Shown: positions 1-6,499, counted from the first letter of the stretch. The stretch: DNA of 6,687 nt from JALZBN01 sp035525375 (GCA_035525375.1 DATLEI010000022.1:1-6687), one strand, 5' to 3'. Notes: generated from the sequence alone by a model not told the origin. A program made the numbers and translations.

Positions 1-308
1 CCATCGACGATGGGAAGCGAGTCTGGCTCGTCGACGCTCACCACCTCGGCTCCGGTCCGGTGGCATATGACCTCGCCGAGGCAGTGGTGAGCGCGTCGGC
101 ACGAGCCTCGGTGACGGCAGCCGGAGTCGAGATGCTTTGGCGCTGGGCCACCGATCACCTCAGCCCGGCGGACATCGCGATCTGCACAGCGTCGGTAGCT
201 TTGACGATGTCGGATGCGTACCGCCGGCTGGGTCACTCCAAGGAAGCAGTGCACGTCGCTCCGCATGTTCTAGACACGCTCAACCGCGCCCACTCCCTCG
301 TCCGATAG
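1..308 (+). CDS. 3' end of an unrecognised protein gene (5' end outside window)
   Basis: The frame that ends at the TAG at 306-308 is open back to the left edge (first full codon at 3), so this is the C-terminal part, about 101 residues, of a longer protein. A GTG at 60 could serve as a start but has no need to be one, because the frame continues upstream without a stop. The visible part begins IDDGKRVWLVDAHHLGSGP and continues YDLAEAVV, then becomes mostly helical and Ala-rich, with no membrane segment or signal peptide. The spacing D-x4-G-x4-DLA (VDAHHLGSGPVAYDLAEA) loosely resembles the metal-binding Asp and following helix near the C-terminus of APH-fold kinases (aminoglycoside/choline kinase superfamily). 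That is only a weak inference, since the catalytic loop would lie outside the window. The gene converges on the regulator gene, with 190 bp between the two stop codons. I do not assign a function. Confidence 0.6.
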   Translation, partial: IDDGKRVWLVDAHHLGSGPVAYDLAEAVVSASARASVTAAGVEMLWRWATDHLSPADIAICTASVALTMSDAYRRLGHSKEAVHVAPHVLDTLNRAHSLVR

Positions 309-325
309 TCCAAGACGCGCGCTCC

Positions 326-357
326 TGGCCGGCGTTGTGGGGCAGGCCTGCCGGCCA
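326..357 (+). terminator. Hairpin 17 bp after the first stop codon, possible terminator
   Basis: A perfect 8-bp stem, TGGCCGGC (326-333) with GCCGGCCA (350-357), encloses a 16-nt loop that itself contains most of the palindrome GCAGGCCTGC (342-351). It starts 17 bp after the TAG of the left-edge gene, where a transcription terminator would be expected. No T-run follows, which is usual for actinobacterial hairpin terminators but weakens the call. A second, weaker nested structure lies at 376-414: GGATGG/CCATCC outside and GGCG-CTAA-CGCC inside. Either could separate the two convergent genes. I see no gene in the 190 bp between 309 and 498. Confidence 0.35.
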
Positions 358-498
358 CTCGGCACCGCGATTATGGGATGGCGCTAACGCCGTTGGTACC
401 TTAGTTGCCCATCCAGAAAACCGGCGCCCACCGCACGTGCCGGGCGGAGCCGTGCAGCACGAACCCCTGAACCCCGATTTATATCGCCCAGAGCCAGT

Positions 499-3471
499 TC
501 ACTTGTTATTTGGGTTCCAGTTTGTTGTGGTCCGAAGAAGCTCGTCGAGGCTCATCTCGGTACCGTGTCTCGACGCTTCTTCCATCTCATTGGGCCCGAG
601 TCTCTCCACTAGGCGCGCCGACTCTCTTTCCGACGCCCGGCGCTCCGGCGCTGGCTGGGCCAGACCAATGGCGTCCCGCTGAGCACGTGCCGCCCCCAAC
701 AAGGCGGCGGCGGTGCGGTCCTGGCCTGCCGTACCCATCACCCGAGCGAGGCCTTCCAGGTTGGTTGCGATACCGGCCCGATGCCCCATCCGCCGGCACA
801 GCTCGAGCGCGGCGGCGAAGGTTTCGGCCGCGGGATGCAAAGCGTCTCGCGCCAGAAGAAGCGTTCCCGCTAAGTGCAGGGCGGAGGCCTCGCCCTCCCG
901 GTAACCGACCGCTCGGTAGCGGACCAGGGCCTCCTCCGCGAGCGCGCTGGCGGAGTCGGACTGCCCGAGAGCGTGCATGATCGAGGCCAGGATGTCGAGG
1001 GCGAAGCCGACCACGGTGTCTTCGTTGACAATCCCGGAGGAGACTGACGCCTGGTGGGCCGTCTCCTTCGCCTTCGCCAGCTCGCCGCTGTCCCGGTAGA
1101 CGCGGGCGAGGTGCACTTGCGCGATGGCGCTGCGCCACGGATCGCCAGCGTCATCCAGGGCACTGATGGCATCGCGGTAGCAAGACTCCGCCGCGCCGAG
1201 GTCACCCGTCGCCCATGCCACCGTGCCGAGCCGGGTCAGTGCGTCGCCTTCCCACCGCTTGTCGCCTACCCGTCGCGCCAAGTCGAGCTCCTCGGCCGAG
1301 AGCTCCCTCGCTGCCTCCAGCTCGGCCAAGCCAAGATGAAGCAGGGCCGCGGGTCCGAGCAGTTCCATGCGCGCCTCAGGGCGATCGACGACGCGGAGGC
1401 CGGCCCTCAGCCAATGCAACCCCTCGGCTCGCGCACCCGACAGGTCCCACACGTGCCAGAGGAGCCCGGCCAGCCGGACGCCGAGTTGTGGATCCCCATC
1501 TGGACCGAAGAGCCATTCGAGGGCGGCACGGAGATTCGCGCTCTCGGCACGCAGACGCTCGAGCCACACCTTAGAACCCGCGGCGAACAGGTGCGGCTCA
1601 ATCTGTTCTGCTCGCAAGAGGTAGTGGCGAGCGTGACGGTACGCAGCCGGACGCGCCTCTTGACGGCCTTCCAGACGAGTTCGGGCGTAGAGGCGCAGAG
1701 GTTCGAGCATCCGGTACCTCCCGTCCAAAGGCGACTCGTGCTGGAGCTGGACCAGTGAGCGAGCGACCAGCTGGGAGAGCAGCGGGGCGACGTCGCGCAC
1801 GCGCACCTGCCCACCCACCCCGCCCGCCTCCGCTGCCTCGAGCGTGAAGCCGCCGGCGAACACGGAAAGTCGCTCGAACAGCAGCTGCGCGGGCTCGGTC
1901 AGCGTGCCATAGCTCCACTCGACCGCCGCCGCGAGCCCGCGGTGCCGCCCGCGCCCTACCTCTGGGGCGCCGTGATCGAGCGCGAAGGTGAGGTCCTCGA
2001 GGCGCTCGGCGATGCTGCCAAGCGGCAGCGTGCCGACTCGAGCGGCGGCCAGCTCGAGGGCAAGGGGGATCCCATCGAGGCGGCGGCAGATGTCCCGTGC
2101 CAGCCCCACGTTGGCCTCGGTCACACGGAAGCCCGGCCGCGCCGCCGCCGCCCGGGCCGCGAACAGGCAGACCGCCTCGTTCGTAGCCGCCCGCTCCCAG
2201 GGCTCGTCCGGTTCGGGCACCGGCAGAGGGGGCAGGGAAAGAACCACCTCACCGGGGACTCCGAGCCGCTCCCGGCTCGTGGCCAGCAGGCGAACACCGG
2301 GCCCGGCGGTGGCGACGGCTCCAGCGAAGTCGGCGCACGCTCTCACCAGGTGTTCGCAGTTATCGAGGACCACCAGCGCGTCCCGGCTCGCCAACGCCGC
2401 CGCGACCGTCTCGGTGATCGACACCCCCGGTTCGGCCTGCACGCCGAGCACGTCTGCCGCCGTCTGCGCGACTAGGGCCGGTGTCGAGAGGGGGGCCAGG
2501 TCCACGAACCAAGCCCCTGCAGAAAATCGGTCGGCCATCGATCGTGCGATCTCGAGCGCCGCACGCGTCTTGCCGATGCCGGCCGCGCCGACAAGGGTCA
2601 CCAGGCGGTGGGCCTCGAGGAGGGAACGGAGCTCCTGTATCTCCCGTCGGCGACCGATGAAGGGGTCGAGAGGGGTCGGAAGGCGAGGACGCCGGCGGGT
2701 CGCGCCGGGGGCATCGAGGGATGGATGCTGCTCGAGAATGGCCTGCTCCAGGTCGCGCAGCTCCGGCCCTGGCGTGAGGCCGAGCTCCTCGCCGAGGATC
2801 CTGCGTACGGTTCGGTAGGCGGCGAGCGCATCAGCTTGGCGTCCGCACCGGTAGAGAGCGAGCAAGTACAGCGACCACAGCCGTTCCCTCAGGGGATGCC
2901 GCACCACCGCCTCGTCGAGCTCACCGAGAACGTCATGGTGGCGGCCCAGGGCGAGGTCGGCCTCAATCCTGGCCTCGAGCGCGTCGAGGCGTCGCTCCTC
3001 GAGGCGACGGGCGGCGTTGCGCACGAAGTCCCCGTCGAGACCGGCGAGAGCGGTGCCCCGCCAGAGCGACAGCGCCTCGGACAGGGTGGCCGACGCCCGA
3101 CTGGGGTCGGCCCGGAGGTGGCGCCGCGCCTCTGCGATCAACCGCTCGAAGCGAATGGCGTCGATGCGGTCGTCCGGGACGTCGATCTTGTAGCCGGTGG
3201 GGCGGGTCACCAGGAGCGAGCCGCTCGCGTGGTCGCGGCGGCGGGGCTCGAGTGCTCGCCGCAGCCCCGCCACCGAACCGTGCACGACGGTGGCCGCCGT
3301 CTCGGGAGCGGCGTCACCCCAAAGGAGGTCGATCAGACGTTCGACCGACAGAGGGCTGCGGCGGTGAAGGAGCAGCGCGACGAGAAGGGCGTGCTGTCGC
3401 GGGGGCCCGAGGGGCACAGGATTACCGTCAGCGTCGAGCACCTCGAGGGGTCCGAGGATCCGGAACTCCAC
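499..3471 (-). CDS. SARP/AfsR-type transcriptional regulator: winged helix + BTAD + NB-ARC ATPase + TPR-like repeats
   Basis: A 990-residue cytoplasmic regulator. Residues 1 to about 98 form the OmpR-type winged helix, opening with the family signature FRILGPLEV (3-11). Residues about 105-250 are the bacterial transcriptional activator (BTAD) domain, with LWRGTALAGL (136-145) and LTPGPELRDLEQAIL near its end. An NB-ARC-like ATPase follows: PFIGRRREI (270-278), Walker A GAAGIGKT (295-302), Walker B ALVVLDN (365-371), LLATSRERL (395-403) and GIPLALELAAARV (467-479). A YRMLEPLRLYA motif sits at 586-596, and residues about 640-930 are helical TPR-like repeats. There is no C-terminal LuxR-type helix. 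The family activates nearby genes, often in secondary metabolism, with the ATPase/TPR part sensing ligand or partner; here target and signal are unknown. The frame is open to an ATG at 3750, but that start would overlap the oxidase gene by 149 bp. The GTG at 3471 has a GGAGG 5 nt upstream and gives the usual MEFRILGPLEV start. GTG at 3483 is less likely. One TTA codon (871-873) is present. Confidence 0.93.
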   Translation of the reverse strand: MEFRILGPLEVLDADGNPVPLGPPRQHALLVALLLHRRSPLSVERLIDLLWGDAAPETAATVVHGSVAGLRRALEPRRRDHASGSLLVTRPTGYKIDVPDDRIDAIRFERLIAEARRHLRADPSRASATLSEALSLWRGTALAGLDGDFVRNAARRLEERRLDALEARIEADLALGRHHDVLGELDEAVVRHPLRERLWSLYLLALYRCGRQADALAAYRTVRRILGEELGLTPGPELRDLEQAILEQHPSLDAPGATRRRPRLPTPLDPFIGRRREIQELRSLLEAHRLVTLVGAAGIGKTRAALEIARSMADRFSAGAWFVDLAPLSTPALVAQTAADVLGVQAEPGVSITETVAAALASRDALVVLDNCEHLVRACADFAGAVATAGPGVRLLATSRERLGVPGEVVLSLPPLPVPEPDEPWERAATNEAVCLFAARAAAARPGFRVTEANVGLARDICRRLDGIPLALELAAARVGTLPLGSIAERLEDLTFALDHGAPEVGRGRHRGLAAAVEWSYGTLTEPAQLLFERLSVFAGGFTLEAAEAGGVGGQVRVRDVAPLLSQLVARSLVQLQHESPLDGRYRMLEPLRLYARTRLEGRQEARPAAYRHARHYLLRAEQIEPHLFAAGSKVWLERLRAESANLRAALEWLFGPDGDPQLGVRLAGLLWHVWDLSGARAEGLHWLRAGLRVVDRPEARMELLGPAALLHLGLAELEAARELSAEELDLARRVGDKRWEGDALTRLGTVAWATGDLGAAESCYRDAISALDDAGDPWRSAIAQVHLARVYRDSGELAKAKETAHQASVSSGIVNEDTVVGFALDILASIMHALGQSDSASALAEEALVRYRAVGYREGEASALHLAGTLLLARDALHPAAETFAAALELCRRMGHRAGIATNLEGLARVMGTAGQDRTAAALLGAARAQRDAIGLAQPAPERRASERESARLVERLGPNEMEEASRHGTEMSLDELLRTTTNWNPNNK

Positions 3472-3476
3472 CTTCG

Positions 3477-3481
3477 CCTCC
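3477..3481 (-). promoter_or_regulatory. Ribosome binding site that sets the regulator start
   Basis: On the - strand GGAGG is followed by the 5-nt spacer CGAAG and then the GTG at 3471-3469. Spacing and strength are near ideal. The alternative GTG at 3481-3483 overlaps this site and has only GGGAG with a 3-nt spacer. This decides against the longer reading of the regulator. Confidence 0.75.
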
Positions 3482-3586
3482 ACTGGCTCCCTGGCTCCCC
3501 ATATGGTGCACCGACGCGGTGATCGCTCGTCTAGTCGGCGTTTAGCCATGCGGCGGAGACTGTGCGACATGGGGAGCCGGAGCGGC

Positions 3587-3592
3587 GAGGTG
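3587..3592 (+). promoter_or_regulatory. Ribosome binding site of the FAD oxidase
   Basis: GAGGTG matches the core of the 16S-complementary sequence and ends 9 nt before the ATG at 3602. An in-frame TAA at 3599-3601 directly precedes that ATG, so translation cannot start further upstream. Confidence 0.6.
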
Positions 3593-3601
3593 GTCGGATA
3601 A

Positions 3602-4993
3602 ATGGCCTCCGACAGGGTGGCCAGGGAGTTAGGGAGATGGTTCCGAGGTGAGCTGATCCTCCCCGACGACGCCCGGTTCGACGGCGCCCGCGCGGTATGG
3701 AACGGCGCAGTCGACCGCCGACCGGCCGCGATCGCCCGGTGCGCATCCACCGCCCATGTGATCGCCGCGCTGCGCGTGACCCGCGAACTCGGACTCGAGG
3801 TGGCCGTGCGCGGCGGGGGGCACAGCCTTGCCGGCTACGGCGTCGCCGATGGAGCCGTCACCATCGACCTTTCCCCCATGCGCTCAGTGCGGGTCGATGC
3901 CGGAAAGCGGCGGGCCACTGTGGAGGCGGGCTGCCTCCTGTCCGACCTCGACAAGGAGACCCAGCGGTATGGCTTGGCGGTGCCGAGCGGCCTCGTGTCG
4001 CACACCGGGGTGGCAGGGCTCACGTTGGGCGGCGGGGTGGGCTGGCTGTCACGGAAGCACGGACTCGCCTGTGACAACCTGCTGGCCGCGCAGGTGGTGA
4101 CCGCGAATGGCGACATCGTGGTGGCCAGCGAAGAACGCGACCCAGAGCTGCTGTGGGCGCTTCGGGGCGGGGGCGGGAACTTCGGGGTCGTGACGTCGTT
4201 CGAGTTCCAGCTCCATGAGGCCGGGCCGATCGTCTCCAGCGGCGCGGGCTTTTACGCCATCCAGGATGGCCCCGCCGTCCTGGACACGTTCGGGGCGCTC
4301 GCAGCCGAGGCCAGCGAGGAGACAACATGGATCGCGTCGATCTGGAACGCCGAGGCCGGTTCGTTCTTGCCTGCTTCATGTCATACGAAGCCCGTCGTTG
4401 CGCTGGTGTTCGTTCACGTCGGGTCGCCGGAGGAGGGCTTGGCGCTTGCGCGTCATCTTCGACAGGTCGCGCGCCCGCTGGCAGAAGTCGTCGGGCCGGT
4501 GCCGTACACCGAACTGCAGGCCAGCAACGACGGAGGTTGGCGGCACGGGCTCCGTCGCTACTGGAAGTCGCACTACCTCTGGGACCTGCCCCCCGCGGCC
4601 ATCGAGGTCTTCCTACGGCGCGGCTCGAGTTCGTCGGGCGGCAGCGAGGCCGTCTCCGGCTCACTCCAGGCGTTAGGCGGTGCGATCGGCCGAGTACCCG
4701 ACGAGAGCACGGCAGTGGGCCACCGCGGCGCGGCCTTCGATTTCATGTCGACGACCACGTGGACGGACCCGACCGACGACGACGTTCGGCGTGTCGAGGC
4801 CCGACGGTTCGCCGACGCCATGGCGCCGTTCGCCCGAGGCGTGTACGTAAACAACCTCGGCACAGAGGGTGAGGAGAGGGTCCTCGCCGCCTTCGGCGCG
4901 AAGAAGTACGAGCAACTGGCTGTCCTCAAACGGCGGTACGACCCGGAGAACGTCTTCCACCTCAACCAGAACATCAAGCCGGCGCCGGGGTGA
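3602..4993 (+). CDS. FAD-linked oxidoreductase, berberine bridge enzyme (BBE)-like, VAO/PCMH fold
   Basis: A full-length 463-residue flavin oxidase. Residues about 35-205 are the PCMH-type FAD-binding domain. The motif RGGGHSLAGYG (70-80) carries His74, the expected site of 8-alpha-histidyl FAD attachment. TLGGGVGWLSRKHGLACDNL (141-160) and RGGGGNFGVVTSFEF (188-202) are further FAD-binding signatures. The C-terminal BBE segment is clear, with YVNNLGTEGEE (415-425) and RRYDPENVFHLNQNI (444-458). No cysteine falls at or next to the 6-S-cysteinyl position (region 131-145 reads LVSHTGVAGLTLGGG), so a single covalent link through His74 is inferred, as in 6-hydroxy-D-nicotine oxidase-like members. 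There is no signal peptide or Tat motif, so a cytoplasmic enzyme is likely. The family oxidises alcohols, amines or sugars with O2 or uses other acceptors, often in antibiotic or alkaloid pathways; the substrate cannot be read here. It is divergent from the regulator and may be its target. Two rare TTA codons occur (3629, 4673). Confidence 0.93.
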   Translation: MASDRVARELGRWFRGELILPDDARFDGARAVWNGAVDRRPAAIARCASTAHVIAALRVTRELGLEVAVRGGGHSLAGYGVADGAVTIDLSPMRSVRVDAGKRRATVEAGCLLSDLDKETQRYGLAVPSGLVSHTGVAGLTLGGGVGWLSRKHGLACDNLLAAQVVTANGDIVVASEERDPELLWALRGGGGNFGVVTSFEFQLHEAGPIVSSGAGFYAIQDGPAVLDTFGALAAEASEETTWIASIWNAEAGSFLPASCHTKPVVALVFVHVGSPEEGLALARHLRQVARPLAEVVGPVPYTELQASNDGGWRHGLRRYWKSHYLWDLPPAAIEVFLRRGSSSSGGSEAVSGSLQALGGAIGRVPDESTAVGHRGAAFDFMSTTTWTDPTDDDVRRVEARRFADAMAPFARGVYVNNLGTEGEERVLAAFGAKKYEQLAVLKRRYDPENVFHLNQNIKPAPG

Positions 4994-5261
4994 GCAGAGG
5001 CGATCAGCACCGTTGCCATGGGCCAGACCGAAGGCCCGGGGCTACGCCTACCGCACGAAACCGGCGTGAAGGCGGTGGACGCCCACCGCGCCTCCGAGGA
5101 CCTGGGCCTTGTGGTGCAGCTACTGGACGACGGGTACGACGAACAGAAAAGCGGCTATGAGGATGGCTTCATTCAGGAGACCAGTACGACTGAGCAGCAT
5201 GGCCTTGGCGCTCGGGAAGCACATTTCACAACCTGAAAGCCACACAAGCGAAAGGAACGAC
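4994..5261. other. Intergenic stretch with no convincing gene; leader of the collagen-like gene
   Basis: The 268 bp between the oxidase stop and the collagen-like start contain one + strand frame of 72 codons (ATG 5018 to TGA 5236). It lacks a ribosome binding site, and its product, beginning MGQTEGPGLRLPHETG, resembles nothing I know. Its first 40 or so codons have G/C-rich third positions, while the rest lose the bias, so a gene remnant is possible. A - strand frame across 5120-5422 is a shadow of the collagen-like gene. The last 50 bp or so before 5262 are A-rich, fitting an untranslated leader. I see no strong terminator for the oxidase and no clear promoter boxes. Confidence 0.4.
5252..5256 (+). 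promoter_or_regulatory. Ribosome binding site that sets the collagen-like start
   Basis: AAGGA ends 5 nt before the ATG at 5262. The same frame is open further upstream to an ATG at 5109, but the extra 51 residues there have no coding character and no ribosome binding site, so 5262 is preferred. Confidence 0.65.
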
Positions 5262-6062
5262 ATGACCGATTCAACCAGCAGAATGGACGAGGCACCGAGA
5301 CGAGAACCAACGGCTCCCGACCCGAACGGCAGGGATACGAAGCGAGAGGGTTTCCTCCAGACGCGGCGAGGTCGAGTCGTGGTCGTCTCAGTGGCCGGCT
5401 TCGTCGTCCTCACGGTCGGCACCGCCTACGCTACAATCCCGAGCGGCAACGTGATCAACGGCTGCTACTCAAAGAGTGGCGGCGCTCTCCGTGTCATCGA
5501 CGGTTCGGTCACCGCCTGCAAGTCCGGCGAGACATCGCTGGCTTGGAACGTCCAAGGACCTGTGGGGCCGCAGGGACCCGCTGGGGCGACCGGTCCTGCC
5601 GGCGGAACTGGTCCGATCGGGCCAGTGGGGCCGGCCGGGCCCCAAGGTTTGACGGGCGCCCAGGGACCGGCGGGTATCTCGGCGGCACGGTTCGTTCCCG
5701 GCGGTGCGAGGCTTCCTGTCAATGGCGACTCCCAACAGCTGGCCGTCACCACGCTCCCAGCAGGAAACTACGTCGTCACGGCAACGGCGTCGTTCGAAGA
5801 CGTTGCCGGCGGTGAGAACTCGGTTGAATGTGAGATCCGGATGCCGGAAGGCGGCCTTGCCTCTGAATTCACAGCCATGGCTAAGGGTTTCTCTCTCCAC
5901 AACCAGACTTCTTCGGAGGTTGCCTCACTGACAGTGACGGGAGGGGCGGCCATGCCGACCAGCGGCGAAATATCCTTCTGGTGCAGGGCCGAAGGCCGCG
6001 ACAGTACTCCGAGCGATACTAGAGGTCATATGATGATCCTCCAGGTCGGCGGGTTCTTCTAG
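5262..6062 (+). CDS. Exported collagen-like (Gly-X-Y repeat) protein
   Basis: A 266-residue protein with five parts. Residues 1-38 are hydrophilic and charged, ending with RRGR. Residues 39-57 are a hydrophobic segment (VVVVSVAGFVVLTVGTAYA) ending in A-Y-A, so it is either a signal peptide with a long n-region, cut after Ala57, or an uncleaved signal anchor. Residues 58-98 are a small module seen in many actinobacterial collagen-like proteins, INGCYSKSGGALRVIDGS, with Cys68 and Cys86 likely paired. Residues 99-138 are 13 uninterrupted Gly-X-Y triplets plus a final Gly, rich in GPx. Residues 139-266 look like an all-beta domain (LPAGNYVVTATASF), with Cys190 and Cys241 as a possible second disulfide. 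The likely product is a short trimeric triple-helical stalk carrying a beta head at the cell surface. Its partner or ligand is unknown. It has its own ribosome binding site and a downstream terminator, so it is probably monocistronic. Confidence 0.88.
   Translation: MTDSTSRMDEAPRREPTAPDPNGRDTKREGFLQTRRGRVVVVSVAGFVVLTVGTAYATIPSGNVINGCYSKSGGALRVIDGSVTACKSGETSLAWNVQGPVGPQGPAGATGPAGGTGPIGPVGPAGPQGLTGAQGPAGISAARFVPGGARLPVNGDSQQLAVTTLPAGNYVVTATASFEDVAGGENSVECEIRMPEGGLASEFTAMAKGFSLHNQTSSEVASLTVTGGAAMPTSGEISFWCRAEGRDSTPSDTRGHMMILQVGGFF
5556..5675 (+). repeat. Gly-X-Y collagen repeat coding tract
   Basis: Thirteen consecutive GGN-N3-N3 codon triplets plus a terminal Gly codon (residues 99-138 of the collagen-like protein). 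Triplets include GPV, GPQ, GPA, GAT, GGT, GPI, GLT and GAQ, with no interruption. Codons vary between units, so the tract is degenerate at DNA level and unlikely to slip as a perfect repeat would. Confidence 0.9.
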
Positions 6063-6078
6063 GAACGATGACGGCAGG

Positions 6079-6107
6079 AGACGGGCGCTTTCGCGAGCGC
6101 CCGGTCT
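6079..6107 (+). terminator. Strong hairpin terminator after the collagen-like gene
   Basis: AGAC-GGGCGCT (6079-6089), loop TTCGCG, then AGCGCCC-G-GTCT (6096-6107): an 11-bp, very GC-rich stem with one bulged G, starting 16 nt after the stop codon. Only a short TT follows, a common form for actinobacterial terminators. Position and strength make it a likely transcription end for the collagen-like gene. Confidence 0.7.
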
Positions 6108-6421
6108 TGGGCCCTTGGAGTCAACGTGAGAGTCAGGGCCATGTCGCGTATCAAGATTAATCCGGCCTTGTCCGTCCGCCGGCAGGCGAGATGGGACGGA
6201 CCTGGCGGAGGATCACGCGTGACACACTCGAGTACGAATGGCGCCGACGTCCCCTAACGCGCGTTCAGACCGGCTGAGTTAGCCGTCTTTGACCTAGCCC
6301 GCACGTGATGCGATGACGAAGCGCCGGGCGCGCTCTCGCTGAGGTCGAGGGAGAAGTACCGACCTGCAGCCTCTCCAAGGAGGTCGCTGTGGCAGCACCC
6401 TCGGCGGCGAAGAAGGGTGTT

Positions 6422-6499
6422 GGGTCCTCTCTCCAACGGAACGGTCCGAGCGAAAGACTCGGGGTCGCCAAACACACCCAATCCCGAAAGAGAGGACCC
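6422..6499. repeat. Two-tier inverted repeat next to the IS30 end
   Basis: Perfect 11-bp arms GGGTCCTCTCT (6422-6432) and AGAGAGGACCC (6489-6499) lie 56 bp apart. Inside them is a second small hairpin, CCGAG (6446-6450) with CTCGG (6458-6462) around a 7-nt loop. It ends about 4 bp from the proposed IS edge. It may be a transcription terminator, a palindromic insertion target, or the ends of a tiny decayed element; sequence alone does not decide. Confidence 0.55.

Larger units (their letters stand above)
3472..3601. promoter_or_regulatory. Divergent promoter/operator region between regulator and FAD oxidase
   Basis: This 130-bp gap must hold the starts of two divergent transcripts. It contains a perfect 10-bp inverted repeat, GGCTCCCCAT (3493-3502) and ATGGGGAGCC (3569-3578). 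The centre of the repeat (about 3535.5) nearly coincides with the midpoint between the two start codons, so each arm lies 21-23 nt upstream of its own start. Next to the left arm is a tandem 8-bp direct repeat, CTGGCTCC twice (3483-3498). I could not pick convincing -35/-10 boxes on either strand. Control of both genes by the regulator is inferred from layout only. Confidence 0.5.

Noticed and set aside
309..498. Possible tRNA-like or small RNA sequence between the convergent genes
   Set aside because: A GGGTTCC segment near 514 suggested a T-loop, but no cloverleaf stems can be formed around it, and it lies inside the regulator's coding end.
1942..3522. Long + strand frames opposite the regulator gene (1942-2475, 1988-2818, 2608-3522)
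   Set aside because: They are antisense to well-conserved regulator domains, have Arg/Gly/Pro-rich compositions typical of mirrored GC-rich codons, and match no family I know.
4020..5019. Long - strand frames opposite the oxidase gene (4020-4664, 4573-5019)
   Set aside because: They are shadows of the oxidase coding sequence, whose motifs are intact from start to stop.
5120..5422. - strand frame of 100 codons with a hydrophobic end (LLNEAILIAAFLFVVPVV)
   Set aside because: It overlaps the start and ribosome binding site of the collagen-like gene. The hydrophobic end is short and terminal, and there is no ribosome binding site I can support.
5465..5900. - strand Pro-rich frames over the collagen tract
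   Set aside because: The Gly-Pro-rich codons read in reverse naturally give Pro/Gly-rich products; the + strand frame has the export signal and the regular triplets.
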